From NCBI GenBank assembly GCA_022710245.1, contig JAKLHH010000598.1, positions 1 through 5,509 on the forward strand: a stretch of DNA of 5,509 nt, given 5' to 3'. Source of the DNA: Myxococcota bacterium (GTDB lineage Bacteria > Myxococcota > Polyangia > GCA-2747355 > JAKLHH01). This document shows positions 1 through 4,922 of the stretch, piece after piece. The notes beneath the pieces were generated by a model that was not told the origin of the DNA, made no database searches, and saw only the letters and a list, made by a program, of their open reading frames with translations. Position numbers and translations under genes: made by a program. Position 1 is the stretch's first letter. Each line of letters begins with the position of its first letter.

Positions 1-140
1 AGTGCTCGCTGGTCGGCGCCTCGCAGGCGGTGCCGATCGACGGGGGCAAGCTCGTCCTCGGGACCTGGCAGGCGATCTACTTCTGCGAGTTCGACGGGCC
101 GCGGAGCCGGAAGGTGCTGGTCAAGGTGATCGAGGGGTGA
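1..140 (+). CDS. yjbQ: YjbQ family protein (UPF0047), C-terminal fragment
   Basis: Only the last 45 residues are present; the start lies before the window. The reading frame runs from base 3 to the TGA at 138-140. The visible part contains [11 protein letters not shown], then [14 protein letters not shown], and ends in [10 protein letters not shown]. This fits the C-terminal end of the YjbQ family, where a conserved G-T-W-Q-x-I strand is followed by an acidic residue and a final basic beta strand. YjbQ proteins are small (about 130-140 residues) beta-rich cytoplasmic proteins. Members have been reported to have weak thiamine-phosphate synthase activity, but the physiological role is unsettled. 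The next gene starts 3 bases after the stop, so the two are probably cotranscribed. Family assignment rests on the GTWQ motif and its spacing to the C-terminus, as I recall them. Confidence 0.88.
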   Translation, partial: CSLVGASQAVPIDGGKLVLGTWQAIYFCEFDGPRSRKVLVKVIEG

Positions 141-143
141 GCC

Positions 144-518
144 ATGCCCGCTGCTCCCGAGTCCATGACCGACCGGTTCCGGTTTCTTCGCGATGACCTC
201 CAGCGCCGTCTCCTTCGCCTCGTGGCGGCGATGGAGCTCGAGCATCGCGAGGTGGACGGCTATCTCTGCACGCGGGAGCGGGACCAGTACATCGTCGAGG
301 ACCTGAGATCGGCGGTGCGAAGCTCGGTCTTCGACGACTGGCACCTGTGGCGGGGAGGCGCGGCGAAGGCCCCGGCGCTTCACGAGCAGTACCGAGCCTA
401 CATGGAGGCGCACCAGATCCCCTACGTCGAGGAGGACGACAACGGCTCGCGCTGGTTCCTGCTGAGCCGGTCGAGCGATCCCTACAGCTGGGGCGTGGAG
501 CCCTTCGTCAGGCCCTGA
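144..518 (+). CDS. Small hypothetical protein, 124 residues
   Basis: I do not recognise this protein. The start at 144 is chosen because GAGGGG at 131-136, inside the end of the preceding gene, is at Shine-Dalgarno distance; the alternative ATG at 165 has no purine-rich site before it. The product has no signal peptide or membrane segment and looks soluble. Residues 9-35 are probably helical and rich in Arg and Leu (DRFRFLRDDLQRRLLRL). The rest is rich in Trp, Tyr and acidic residues, including DDWHLW at about 64-69, YVEEDDNG at 94-101 and RWFLLSRSSDPYSWG at 103-117. The aromatic C-terminal half suggests a small folded domain. The 3-base gap to the YjbQ-like gene implies a shared transcript, and its stop faces the stop of the next gene, only 6 bases away. 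High third-position GC supports real coding. Confidence 0.72.
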   Translation: MPAAPESMTDRFRFLRDDLQRRLLRLVAAMELEHREVDGYLCTRERDQYIVEDLRSAVRSSVFDDWHLWRGGAAKAPALHEQYRAYMEAHQIPYVEEDDNGSRWFLLSRSSDPYSWGVEPFVRP

Positions 519-524
519 CAGGCC

Positions 525-1439
525 TCAGAGCGACACGTTCACGATCGGGATCACCGGCCACCTCGCCCGCTGCACCCAGTTGACGAGGCCGATCTGCACG
601 CCGCGAAGCTGCCCCGCCAGGTTGAAGAGCCCGAGCTGCACGCCGGTCACCCGCCGCGCGAGGTTGGCGACGCCGAGCTGCACGTAGGCCGCGTCGCCGT
701 CGTTGTAGTTGACCAGCGCGACCTGCAGCACCGCCGCGGTGTCCTCGCCAGCGTTGACCGCCCCGGCCTGCAGGAACCCGAAGAACCGCCGCGCCACGTT
801 GACCAGCCCGACCTGGAACGGCGCCGAGAGCTGCGGCCGGTACCACCGGTCGGTCCCCTGATCGCGCACCCAGTTCCACAGCCCGACCTGGCCGATCACG
901 CTCCAGACCGAGGACTCGATCACGTTCACCGCGCCGAGCTGCGAGGGCCCGAGGAAGTCCCGCCCGCCGCGCATGAAGTTCACCACGCCGAGCTGCGCGC
1001 CGCCGATGAAGGAGCGCGCCTCGTTGACGATGCCTGTCTGGAACGCCGTGTAGAGCTCGCGGTCGGCCTGGTTGTAGACCCCGAGCTGCACCGCGCCGAT
1101 GTAGAGGTCGCGCGCCACGTTGTGGACGCCGACCTGCCCCACCCCGACGAAGCGCCCGACGAGGTTCTGCAGCCCGAGCTGCGCCACCCCGCCGAAGTTG
1201 CGGCTGCTGGTCCACATCCCCGCCTGCAGCAGCCCGGCGAAGTCGCGGTCGACGACGCTGAGGTGGAGCGCGAGCTGCGCCAGGCCGTAGAAGCTCTCGG
1301 CGTGGCTATCCCAGCCGAACTGGAGCACGTAGCGCTCGCGCGGCAGCTCCGGGGCGCGGGCGTCGAGGGGCTCGAGGGCGCGGGCGGGCAGGGGGAGGAG
1401 GAGCGTGGCGAGGAGCAACACCAGCCGTGGGGTGCGCAT
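525..1439 (-). CDS. Secreted Q-x-G-x-x-N repeat protein (LA_2272 surface-repeat-like)
   Basis: The product has 304 residues. The ATG at 1439 is preferred over an in-frame GTG at 1469 because it directly begins a clear signal peptide: MRTPR, then a Leu-rich core, then PARA with likely cleavage after residue 21. No good Shine-Dalgarno sequence supports either start. From residue 72 to 287 the protein is a tandem array of 14 units, each with a Q-x-G-x-x-N core (for example QLGLQN, QVGVHN, QLGVYN, QIGLVN). Spacing is 14-18 residues except for one 25-residue step holding the loop DQGTDRWYRPQLSAP. It ends WPVIPIVNVSL. This pattern resembles the surface repeats that I recall annotated as LA_2272 family in Leptospira and other Gram-negatives. 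Such arrays may form an outer-membrane or cell-surface beta structure; the function is unknown. It is convergent with the upstream pair and divergent from the TPR lipoprotein. Confidence 0.85.
   Translation of the reverse strand: MRTPRLVLLLATLLLPLPARALEPLDARAPELPRERYVLQFGWDSHAESFYGLAQLALHLSVVDRDFAGLLQAGMWTSSRNFGGVAQLGLQNLVGRFVGVGQVGVHNVARDLYIGAVQLGVYNQADRELYTAFQTGIVNEARSFIGGAQLGVVNFMRGGRDFLGPSQLGAVNVIESSVWSVIGQVGLWNWVRDQGTDRWYRPQLSAPFQVGLVNVARRFFGFLQAGAVNAGEDTAAVLQVALVNYNDGDAAYVQLGVANLARRVTGVQLGLFNLAGQLRGVQIGLVNWVQRARWPVIPIVNVSL
579..1226 (-). repeat. Array of 14 protein-level repeats (Q-x-G-x-x-N)
   Basis: The repeat lies inside the secreted protein on the minus strand. The units share QxGxxN followed by a variable turn, usually rich in Arg, Asp or Glu, and a hydrophobic strand with Gly. 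Starts of successive cores are 15, 15, 16, 16, 15, 18, 17, 25, 15, 15, 15, 14 and 14 residues apart. The DNA of the units has diverged, although the word for QLG (gagctg or gacctg on the plus strand) recurs, so this is an old protein repeat and not a recent DNA minisatellite. Confidence 0.85.
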
Positions 1440-1486
1440 GGGCGGCAGGATACACCGGCCTCGCGCCACGCGGCCCGGAACTTTGC

Positions 1487-1492
1487 TAAGCT
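1487..1492 (+). promoter_or_regulatory. Possible -10 element for the TPR lipoprotein gene
   Basis: TAAGCT sits in a small AT-richer stretch (CTTTGCTAAGCTA, 1481-1493) within otherwise very GC-rich DNA, 42 bases before the start codon. No convincing -35 box lies at 16-18 bp upstream. The call is weak and rests on base composition and position. Confidence 0.25.
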
Positions 1493-1498
1493 ACGGGG

Positions 1499-1510
1499 GT
1501 CCCTAGGGAC
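1499..1510. promoter_or_regulatory. Perfect 12-bp palindrome, possible operator
   Basis: GTCCCTAGGGAC is identical to its reverse complement. It lies between the putative -10 element and the Shine-Dalgarno sequence of the lipoprotein gene, within the 94-base divergent gap. That is where a transcription start or a repressor site could be. It has the central CTAG, which is scarce in many bacterial genomes. No binding protein is known to me. Confidence 0.35.
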
Positions 1511-1516
1511 GTCACC

Positions 1517-1522
1517 GGAGGT
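1517..1522 (+). promoter_or_regulatory. Ribosome binding site deciding the lipoprotein start
   Basis: GGAGGT is a full-strength Shine-Dalgarno sequence, 11 bases before the first ATG (1534) and 14 before the second (1537). The spacing favours the first of the two adjacent Met codons. Confidence 0.7.
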
Positions 1523-1533
1523 CAGCACAGCAC

Positions 1534-2892
1534 ATGATGCTCCGCGCCGCCGCCCCGACCCTGATCGCCATCCTCGCCGCCGCCTGCGCTCACACGGGAG
1601 CTCCCGTCGTCGTCGGCTCACCAGCCAGCCGGCCAGCCGCCTCGGCCGGTGACCGGGCCGCGCCGAGGCCCGCCGCGGGCGCGCACGTCCGCCTGCAGAT
1701 GGAGCCCATCCGCCTCGAGGCGGCCGCGGTCCGCCGCGCCGCCGGCGAGGGCCAGGACGGGGCCTCGGCGCTCTTCGAGCGCGCGGGCCAGCTCCTCTCG
1801 GGGCGCAAGCACGGCGAGGCGCTCGCCGCCTACGACAGGCTCCTCCGCGAGTTCCCCACCTCGCGCCTCGCCTCGCCCTCGCTCTACAACGCCGGCCTCG
1901 CCCACGAGTGGAAGCGCGACTTCTCCGGCGCCGCCGCGCGCTACCGCGAGCTGATCCGCCGCTTCGGCTCCAGCAAGGAGGCCGTCGACGCCGGCTTCCG
2001 CCTGGGCGGCTGCTACGCCGAGCTGCGCAACTGGCCGGCCTCGGCGCAGGCGTTCGGCGAGCTCGTCCGGCGCAAGGAGCTCAGCGCCTCGGACCGGATC
2101 GAGGCCCTCGCCCGCCGCGCGCTCGCCTTCTTCCGCCTCGGCGACGCGCGCGCGTGCCGCTCGGCGCTGCAGGAGGCGATCGAGTTCCACCGGCGCATCG
2201 AGACCGTCGAGCGGCTCGACACCGACTTCTTCCTCGGCATGGTCCACTACTACCAGGCCGCGCTCCCCCACCTCGAGTTCCGCAACCTCAAGCTCGACGC
2301 GGCGGCGCAGGCCGAGCTCGCGCGCACCCTCGACGAGAAGGCGCGCCTGCTGCTCCTCTCGCAGACCGCGTACATCAAGGCGATCCACGTCAAGAACCCC
2401 TACTGGGCCACGGCGGCCGGGTTCCAGATCGGATCCCTCTACAAGGAGTTCTACACCGTCCTCCTCACCACGCTCCCCGACTTCACCAAGGCCGCCGAGA
2501 AGAACGCGAAGACCGCGAAGGTGACGCTGAAGGTCGCGCAGCAGCAGCTCGTGCAGGCCTACCTCGAGGAGGTCCACCGCACGGTCAAGCCGCTGCTCAA
2601 CAAGGCGATTCGCGTCTTCGAGAAGAATGTCCTCGTCGGGCAAAAGATCGGGGTGCAGAGCGAGTGGATCGGCAAGAGCCGGTATCAGATCAACGAGCTG
2701 AAGCACCTGCTCAGCCTGCCGCCGGGCGAGGCGGTGAAGCTCGTCACGAAGTCTGCACCGGCGCCCGACGAGCAGCCGGCGTCCGACAAGGTCAAGCCGC
2801 CGCTCAGCAGCCCGGACAAGGCGCCCGCGCGGCCGACGGACAAGCCGCAGGACGCCGACGACGATGACGAGCCGGGGAGGGTCGTGCTCTAG
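1534..2892 (+). CDS. TPR-repeat lipoprotein, possibly gliding-motility related
   Basis: The product has 452 residues. Residues 1-18 form a lipoprotein signal ending LAAAC, with Cys18 as the likely lipidation site, so it is probably anchored to a membrane facing the periplasm. Residues 20-50 are an Ala/Pro linker. Four TPR-like helix pairs follow, at about 77-110 (ERAGQLLSGRKHGEALAAYD), 113-147 (YNAGLAHEWKRDFSGAAARY), 150-182 and 186-220. A large helical region comes next, with HLEFRNLKL (246-254), AYIKAIHVKNPYWATAAGFQIG (279-300) and KPLLNKAIRVFEKN (352-365). The tail after residue 405 is disordered, with three similar DK/Pro segments and an acidic run ADDDDE. The helical region resembles, from memory, myxobacterial TPR lipoproteins such as GltE of the gliding machinery; this is tentative, and no other motility gene is visible here. 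It is divergent from the repeat protein. Confidence 0.88.
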   Translation: MMLRAAAPTLIAILAAACAHTGAPVVVGSPASRPAASAGDRAAPRPAAGAHVRLQMEPIRLEAAAVRRAAGEGQDGASALFERAGQLLSGRKHGEALAAYDRLLREFPTSRLASPSLYNAGLAHEWKRDFSGAAARYRELIRRFGSSKEAVDAGFRLGGCYAELRNWPASAQAFGELVRRKELSASDRIEALARRALAFFRLGDARACRSALQEAIEFHRRIETVERLDTDFFLGMVHYYQAALPHLEFRNLKLDAAAQAELARTLDEKARLLLLSQTAYIKAIHVKNPYWATAAGFQIGSLYKEFYTVLLTTLPDFTKAAEKNAKTAKVTLKVAQQQLVQAYLEEVHRTVKPLLNKAIRVFEKNVLVGQKIGVQSEWIGKSRYQINELKHLLSLPPGEAVKLVTKSAPAPDEQPASDKVKPPLSSPDKAPARPTDKPQDADDDDEPGRVVL

Positions 2893-2897
2893 CAAGC

Positions 2898-2924
2898 GCA
2901 GCCCCCTGGTACGGGCTGCCAGGG
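2898..2924 (+). other. Two mutually exclusive hairpins after the lipoprotein gene
   Basis: GCAGCCC (2898-2904) can pair with GGGCTGC (2913-2919), or CCCTGG (2904-2909) can pair with CCAGGG (2919-2924); both cannot form together. The position is 5 bases after the stop of the lipoprotein gene and about 50 before the protease gene. There is no T-run, so an intrinsic terminator is not supported. The pairings may stabilise the 3' end of the message or be chance in GC-rich DNA. Confidence 0.3.
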
Positions 2925-2976
2925 ACGACCACGCGCAACCCCGCCGCGCGCCCGCTGGACCCATCTGGATCCCGAG

Positions 2977-3921
2977 ATGCATCGCCGGAACCTCATCACC
3001 TTCTTCGCGGCGAGCTACCTGCTGTTCTGGCTGCTCCTCGGCCTCACCGGCGGCCTCATGGCGCTCCACGCTCCGGCGTGGACCGTCGAGGTGATGAAGA
3101 ACGTCGACGCCTGGGCGCCGAACCTCGCGGTGCTGATCTTCTTTCGCCGGCTATTCCCCGGCCTCGCAGTTCGCGACTACGTCAAACACATGCTCGGCCG
3201 CCGGGCAGCCGGCGCGACGCCGGGGACCGCGGGCGCAGCGTCGACGCGGCTGCAAGAGGGCAGCCGAGGCAGCCGACCGCGATCGTACGGCGGCGGGCTC
3301 GTCGCCTCGTCGACGCCGCCGCACGAGGGCAGCCGAGGCAGCCGGCCGCGATCGTACGGCGGCGCGCTCGTCGGCGCGTTCGCGGCGTCGTTCGCGCTCC
3401 AGGCGGCGGCGTTCCTCATGGCCCTGGGCCTGTACTGCGCGTACACGGGGACGCGGCCCGCGTCGCTGACGTTCCTCCCCCTGTCAGCGCTGGGCCCGAC
3501 CGCGCTGGTCACGCTCACGGCGGGGCCGCTCGGGGAGGAGCTCGGGTGGAGAGGCTACGCTTACGGCGAGCTCCGCGAGCGCTACCCGGTCAACCGCGCC
3601 GCGGTGGTGCTGGGGCTCGTCTGGGGCTTCTGGCACCTGCCGCTCTGGATCCTCGCCGGCTACTCCGGATCACGGCTCGCGATCTACGTCGCCAGCTTCC
3701 TCGTCGCCATCGTCGCGACCTCGGTGATCATCGCCCGCTTCTTCGAGGCGTCGCGCAACGTCCTCATCGCCTGCTGGATCCACTTCTGGTTCAACTTCTC
3801 ACTCAGGCTGGTCGACGTCGACGTCGTGCGGCTCCTCGCCTGCGTCGCCGTGCCCTACGCGGCGATGGCGTTCGCGCTCACCCTCGCCAGTCGCACTCGC
3901 CCAAGCGCTCGCGCCGCGTGA
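2977..3921 (+). CDS. CPBP/CAAX family intramembrane protease with a low-complexity insert
   Basis: The product has 314 residues with six or more predicted membrane segments; the first is at about 6-30 and the second at about 46-58. The family's catalytic motifs are complete: EELGWRGYAYGEL with Glu187, Glu188 and Arg192; WGFWHLPLW with His220; and CWIHFWFN with His269 and Asn273. These make a glutamate- and histidine-based active site within the membrane. Relatives include the eukaryotic CAAX prenyl protease Rce1 and bacteriocin immunity proteins; the substrate cannot be read from the sequence. Residues about 75-134, between membrane segments 2 and 3, are Gly/Ser/Arg-rich and carry two copies of EGSRGSRPRSYGG. 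That region looks inserted compared with the short loop I expect in the family. The start has only a weak purine site (GGAT, 2967-2970). A gap of 84 bases separates it from the lipoprotein gene. Confidence 0.9.
   Translation: MHRRNLITFFAASYLLFWLLLGLTGGLMALHAPAWTVEVMKNVDAWAPNLAVLIFFRRLFPGLAVRDYVKHMLGRRAAGATPGTAGAASTRLQEGSRGSRPRSYGGGLVASSTPPHEGSRGSRPRSYGGALVGAFAASFALQAAAFLMALGLYCAYTGTRPASLTFLPLSALGPTALVTLTAGPLGEELGWRGYAYGELRERYPVNRAAVVLGLVWGFWHLPLWILAGYSGSRLAIYVASFLVAIVATSVIIARFFEASRNVLIACWIHFWFNFSLRLVDVDVVRLLACVAVPYAAMAFALTLASRTRPSARAA
3241..3378 (+). repeat. In-frame tandem duplication of 69 bp inside the protease gene
   Basis: Copy 1 is 3241-3309 and copy 2 is 3310-3378. They are adjacent, 23 codons each, and differ at about 7 positions, mostly near the ends. 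The shared core includes GGCAGCCGAGGCAGCCG, itself nearly two copies of a 9-mer, and CCGCGATCGTACGG. The protein copies are STRLQEGSRGSRPRSYGGGLVAS-like and STPPHEGSRGSRPRSYGGALVGA-like. The frame is kept, so the protease stays intact. Confidence 0.9.
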
Positions 3922-3929
3922 ACCGCCGA

Positions 3930-3992
3930 CGCTGAGTGCACCTCGACGCCGGACAGGATCTCCGGGCCGTGCGCCCCGTCGCTGAGTGCACC
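3930..3992 (+). repeat. Direct repeat pair CGCTGAGTGCACC
   Basis: Identical 13-mers lie at 3930-3942 and 3980-3992, 50 bp apart, just after the protease stop codon. Both are followed by similar bases (tcgacgcc and gctgacgcc). Related TGAGTGCA also occurs at 4922-4929 between tRNA genes. This may be part of a dispersed repeat family or an earlier local duplication. Confidence 0.55.
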
Positions 3993-4012
3993 GCTGACGC
4001 CCGAAGGCCGAC

Positions 4013-4085
4013 GGCGGAGACCCACCCCAGGTTTGGAGCCTGCACCCGCTTTCCGCCTGCCAGCAGGCGGAAACCCACCTCAGGT
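4013..4085 (+). repeat. Direct repeat pair of 20 bp, overlapping the palindromic element
   Basis: GGCGGAGACCCACCCCAGGT at 4013-4032 and GGCGGAAACCCACCTCAGGT at 4066-4085 match at 18 of 20 positions, 53 bp apart. The second copy begins within the right arm of the inner hairpin of the inverted-repeat element, showing that the element arose in part by local duplication. Confidence 0.65.
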
Positions 4086-4146
4086 CCAAGACGTCCCCGG
4101 AGAGTCCGCTCTCCAGCGAGCGGAAACCGGGTGCAGGCTCTGAACC
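4030..4146. repeat. Palindromic element of about 117 bp with 27-bp arms and inner hairpins
   Basis: The left arm 4030-4056 and right arm 4120-4146 are reverse complements at 24 of 27 positions, sharing the core GAGCCTGCACCCG against CGGGTGCAGGCTC. Inside lie a perfect hairpin at 4050-4073 (TTTCCGCCTGC with GCAGGCGGAAA, 2-base loop) and a second at 4099-4114 (GGAGAG, loop TCCG, CTCTCC). The TTTCCGC of the left arm can pair with GCGGAAA at either 4067-4073 or 4120-4126, so alternative folds exist. There is no coding region and no T-run for an intrinsic terminator. It resembles a REP/BIME-like or non-autonomous mobile palindrome, but no target duplication or transposase is seen. Confidence 0.7.
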
Positions 4147-4248
4147 TGCCCCACGAGTCCGCCATCGCCTCGAAGCGCCAGCGATCTCGGGACTGGCGGA
4201 GCCGGCATCGGCACGGGCGCCAGGGGCGGCGCCGGGCGGCGAGCTCGG

Positions 4249-4441
4249 GCAGCGGCCTCGCCGCGCGGTGGCAGCGGCCTCGTCGCGCGGTGGCAGCGGC
4301 CTCGTCGCGCGGTGGCAGCGGCCTCGCCGCGCGGTGGCAGCGGCCTCGCCGCGCGGTGGCAGCGGCCTCGCCGCGGTGGCAGCGGCCTCGCCGCGCGGTG
4401 GCAGCGGCCTCGCCGCGCGGTAGCGGCCTCGTCGCGCGGCG
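4249..4441 (+). repeat. 22-bp GC-rich minisatellite, about nine units
   Basis: Each unit starts GCAGCGGCCTCG, then C or T, then CGCGCGGTG. Units begin at 4249, 4271, 4293, 4315, 4337, 4359, 4379, 4401 and 4422. The sixth unit is 20 bp (2-bp deletion), the eighth ends early and the ninth lacks its first bases; a decayed copy may extend to about 4457. The C/T variant reads C, T, T, C, C, C, C, C, T across the array. Most units contain the 8-bp palindrome CCGCGCGG. The period is not a multiple of three, so the long open frames through it follow from lack of stop codons in the unit and are not evidence of a gene. Near-identity of units indicates recent expansion or homogenisation. Confidence 0.95.
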
Positions 4442-4527
4442 GCAGCACCTCGCACGGAGGCGTCACCAACGGCAGTGCCAGAACAGCCTGACATCCAGCG
4501 CAATTACGTCACCGGCCGGCGACCATG
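4442..4527 (+). other. Gene-free stretch between minisatellite and promoter region
   Basis: I see no gene here. The first bases are a decayed minisatellite unit. CGTCACC occurs at 4461-4467 and again at 4507-4513. From about 4500 the base composition swings to AT-rich. The whole region from 3922 to 4837 lacks a believable coding sequence. Confidence 0.6.
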
Positions 4528-4555
4528 CAATATTGGTTCCCACCCCCGAATATTC
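4528..4555. promoter_or_regulatory. Twin 8-bp palindromes, possible activator or repressor sites
   Basis: CAATATTG (4528-4535) and GAATATTC (4548-4555) are each perfect palindromes sharing AATATT. Their centres are 20 bp apart, close to two turns of the helix, so they face the same side of DNA. They end 2 bases before the TTGACA box. AT-rich DNA just upstream of a -35 box could also act as an UP element for RNA polymerase, and the two readings are not exclusive. Confidence 0.4.
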
Positions 4556-4557
4556 CC

Positions 4558-4590
4558 TTGACACCGTCGGTCCCTCAATATACATATACA
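4558..4590 (+). promoter_or_regulatory. Likely sigma-70-type promoter of the tRNA-tuf operon
   Basis: TTGACA (4558-4563) is a perfect -35 consensus. The candidate -10 boxes are TATACA at 4579-4584 (spacer 15 bp), TACATA at 4581-4586 (spacer 17 bp, poorer match) and a second TATACA at 4585-4590 (spacer 21 bp). The exact box is unclear, but this is the only strong AT-rich promoter-like island in the region and it points toward the tRNA genes. Transcription from here would give a leader of about 240 bases before the first tRNA. Confidence 0.62.
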
Positions 4591-4595
4591 CGCTC

Positions 4596-4837
4596 TGGGG
4601 CCGTCTGGTGGTTTACTGCCCTGATTCAAAAGGATTTTTCGGGTGGAGGCGAGGGGTGGGGCAGGGACTCGGGCGGGGCCTGGAGGTGGTGGCGGCGACG
4701 GCAGGACGCCCGCGGAATGTGCCGGCCGGAGAGAAGGTCCCCCCGGCGACATTTATCGCGAGATGGCGTGCACTTTGCCCTTGATCTGGAGGTGCTCTTG
4801 TGGCAGACACACGGGCACTTCGTCGAGGAGGCGCTTC
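4596..4837 (+). other. Leader region before the first tRNA, with no gene seen
   Basis: This stretch holds a G-run tract (4653-4678), an AT patch AAAAGGATTTTT (4628-4639), a sigma-54-like word at 4764-4779 and TGCTCTTGT at 4793-4801, which loosely matches the boxA antitermination motif of stable RNA leaders. I find no coding sequence with a ribosome binding site. Processing of the leader by RNase P at the tRNA 5' end is expected. Confidence 0.45.
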
Positions 4838-4910
4838 GCTGGCGTAGCTCAATCGGCAGAGCAGCTGCCTTGTAAGCAGCAGGTTGCGGGTTCAAGTCCC
4901 ATCGCCAGCT
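4838..4910 (+). tRNA. tRNA-Thr (anticodon UGU)
   Basis: The cloverleaf is complete: acceptor GCTGGCG with CGCCAGC, D-stem GCTC with GAGC, and anticodon stem GCTGC with GCAGC around loop CTTGTAA. The anticodon TGT is at 4871-4873. The T-arm has loop TTCAAGT, but its stem has a C-A mismatch and a G-T pair near the acceptor end. The discriminator base is T and no CCA is encoded, so the end must be added by CCA transferase. It is first in a four-tRNA cluster ahead of tuf. Confidence 0.95.
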
Positions 4911-4922
4911 CCGAGGCCGCTT

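Noticed and set aside
508..1215. Minus-strand open frame of 235 residues overlapping the repeat protein in another frame
   Set aside because: Its translation is Arg/Ala/Gly-rich without motifs, and the alternative frame has a signal peptide and 14 regular repeats.
1440..1469. Extended GTG start for the repeat protein (10 extra residues)
   Set aside because: The extra residues precede the basic start of a normal signal peptide and have no ribosome binding site, so the ATG at 1439 is preferred.
1618..3069. Minus-strand open frame of 483 residues opposite the TPR lipoprotein gene
   Set aside because: It is Arg/Glu/Leu-rich low-complexity translation antisense to a well-supported gene with a signal peptide, TPRs and a strong ribosome binding site. 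Such frames are common opposite GC-rich genes.
4050..4073. Intrinsic terminator of the protease gene
   Set aside because: The hairpin is strong but is followed by CCCACCT on the plus strand and by GCGGGTG on the minus strand, so there is no U-run. It is reported as part of a palindromic element instead.
4249..4441. CRISPR array
   Set aside because: The units are directly adjacent with no unique spacers, and no cas gene is visible.
3799..4503. Minus-strand open frames with repeated PLPPRGEAAATA-like peptides
   Set aside because: The peptide repeats are just the translated minisatellite. They overlap the end of the protease gene and there is no start signal.
4628..4640. AAAAGGATTTTT as a terminator or attenuator
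   Set aside because: Only a four-pair AT stem precedes the T-run, too weak for intrinsic termination, and no GC-rich stem lies next to it.
3936..4784. Long plus-strand open frame through the non-coding region
   Set aside because: It runs through the palindromic element and the 22-bp minisatellite, whose unit has no stop codon in these frames, and then crosses the promoter region. No ribosome binding site or recognisable domain.
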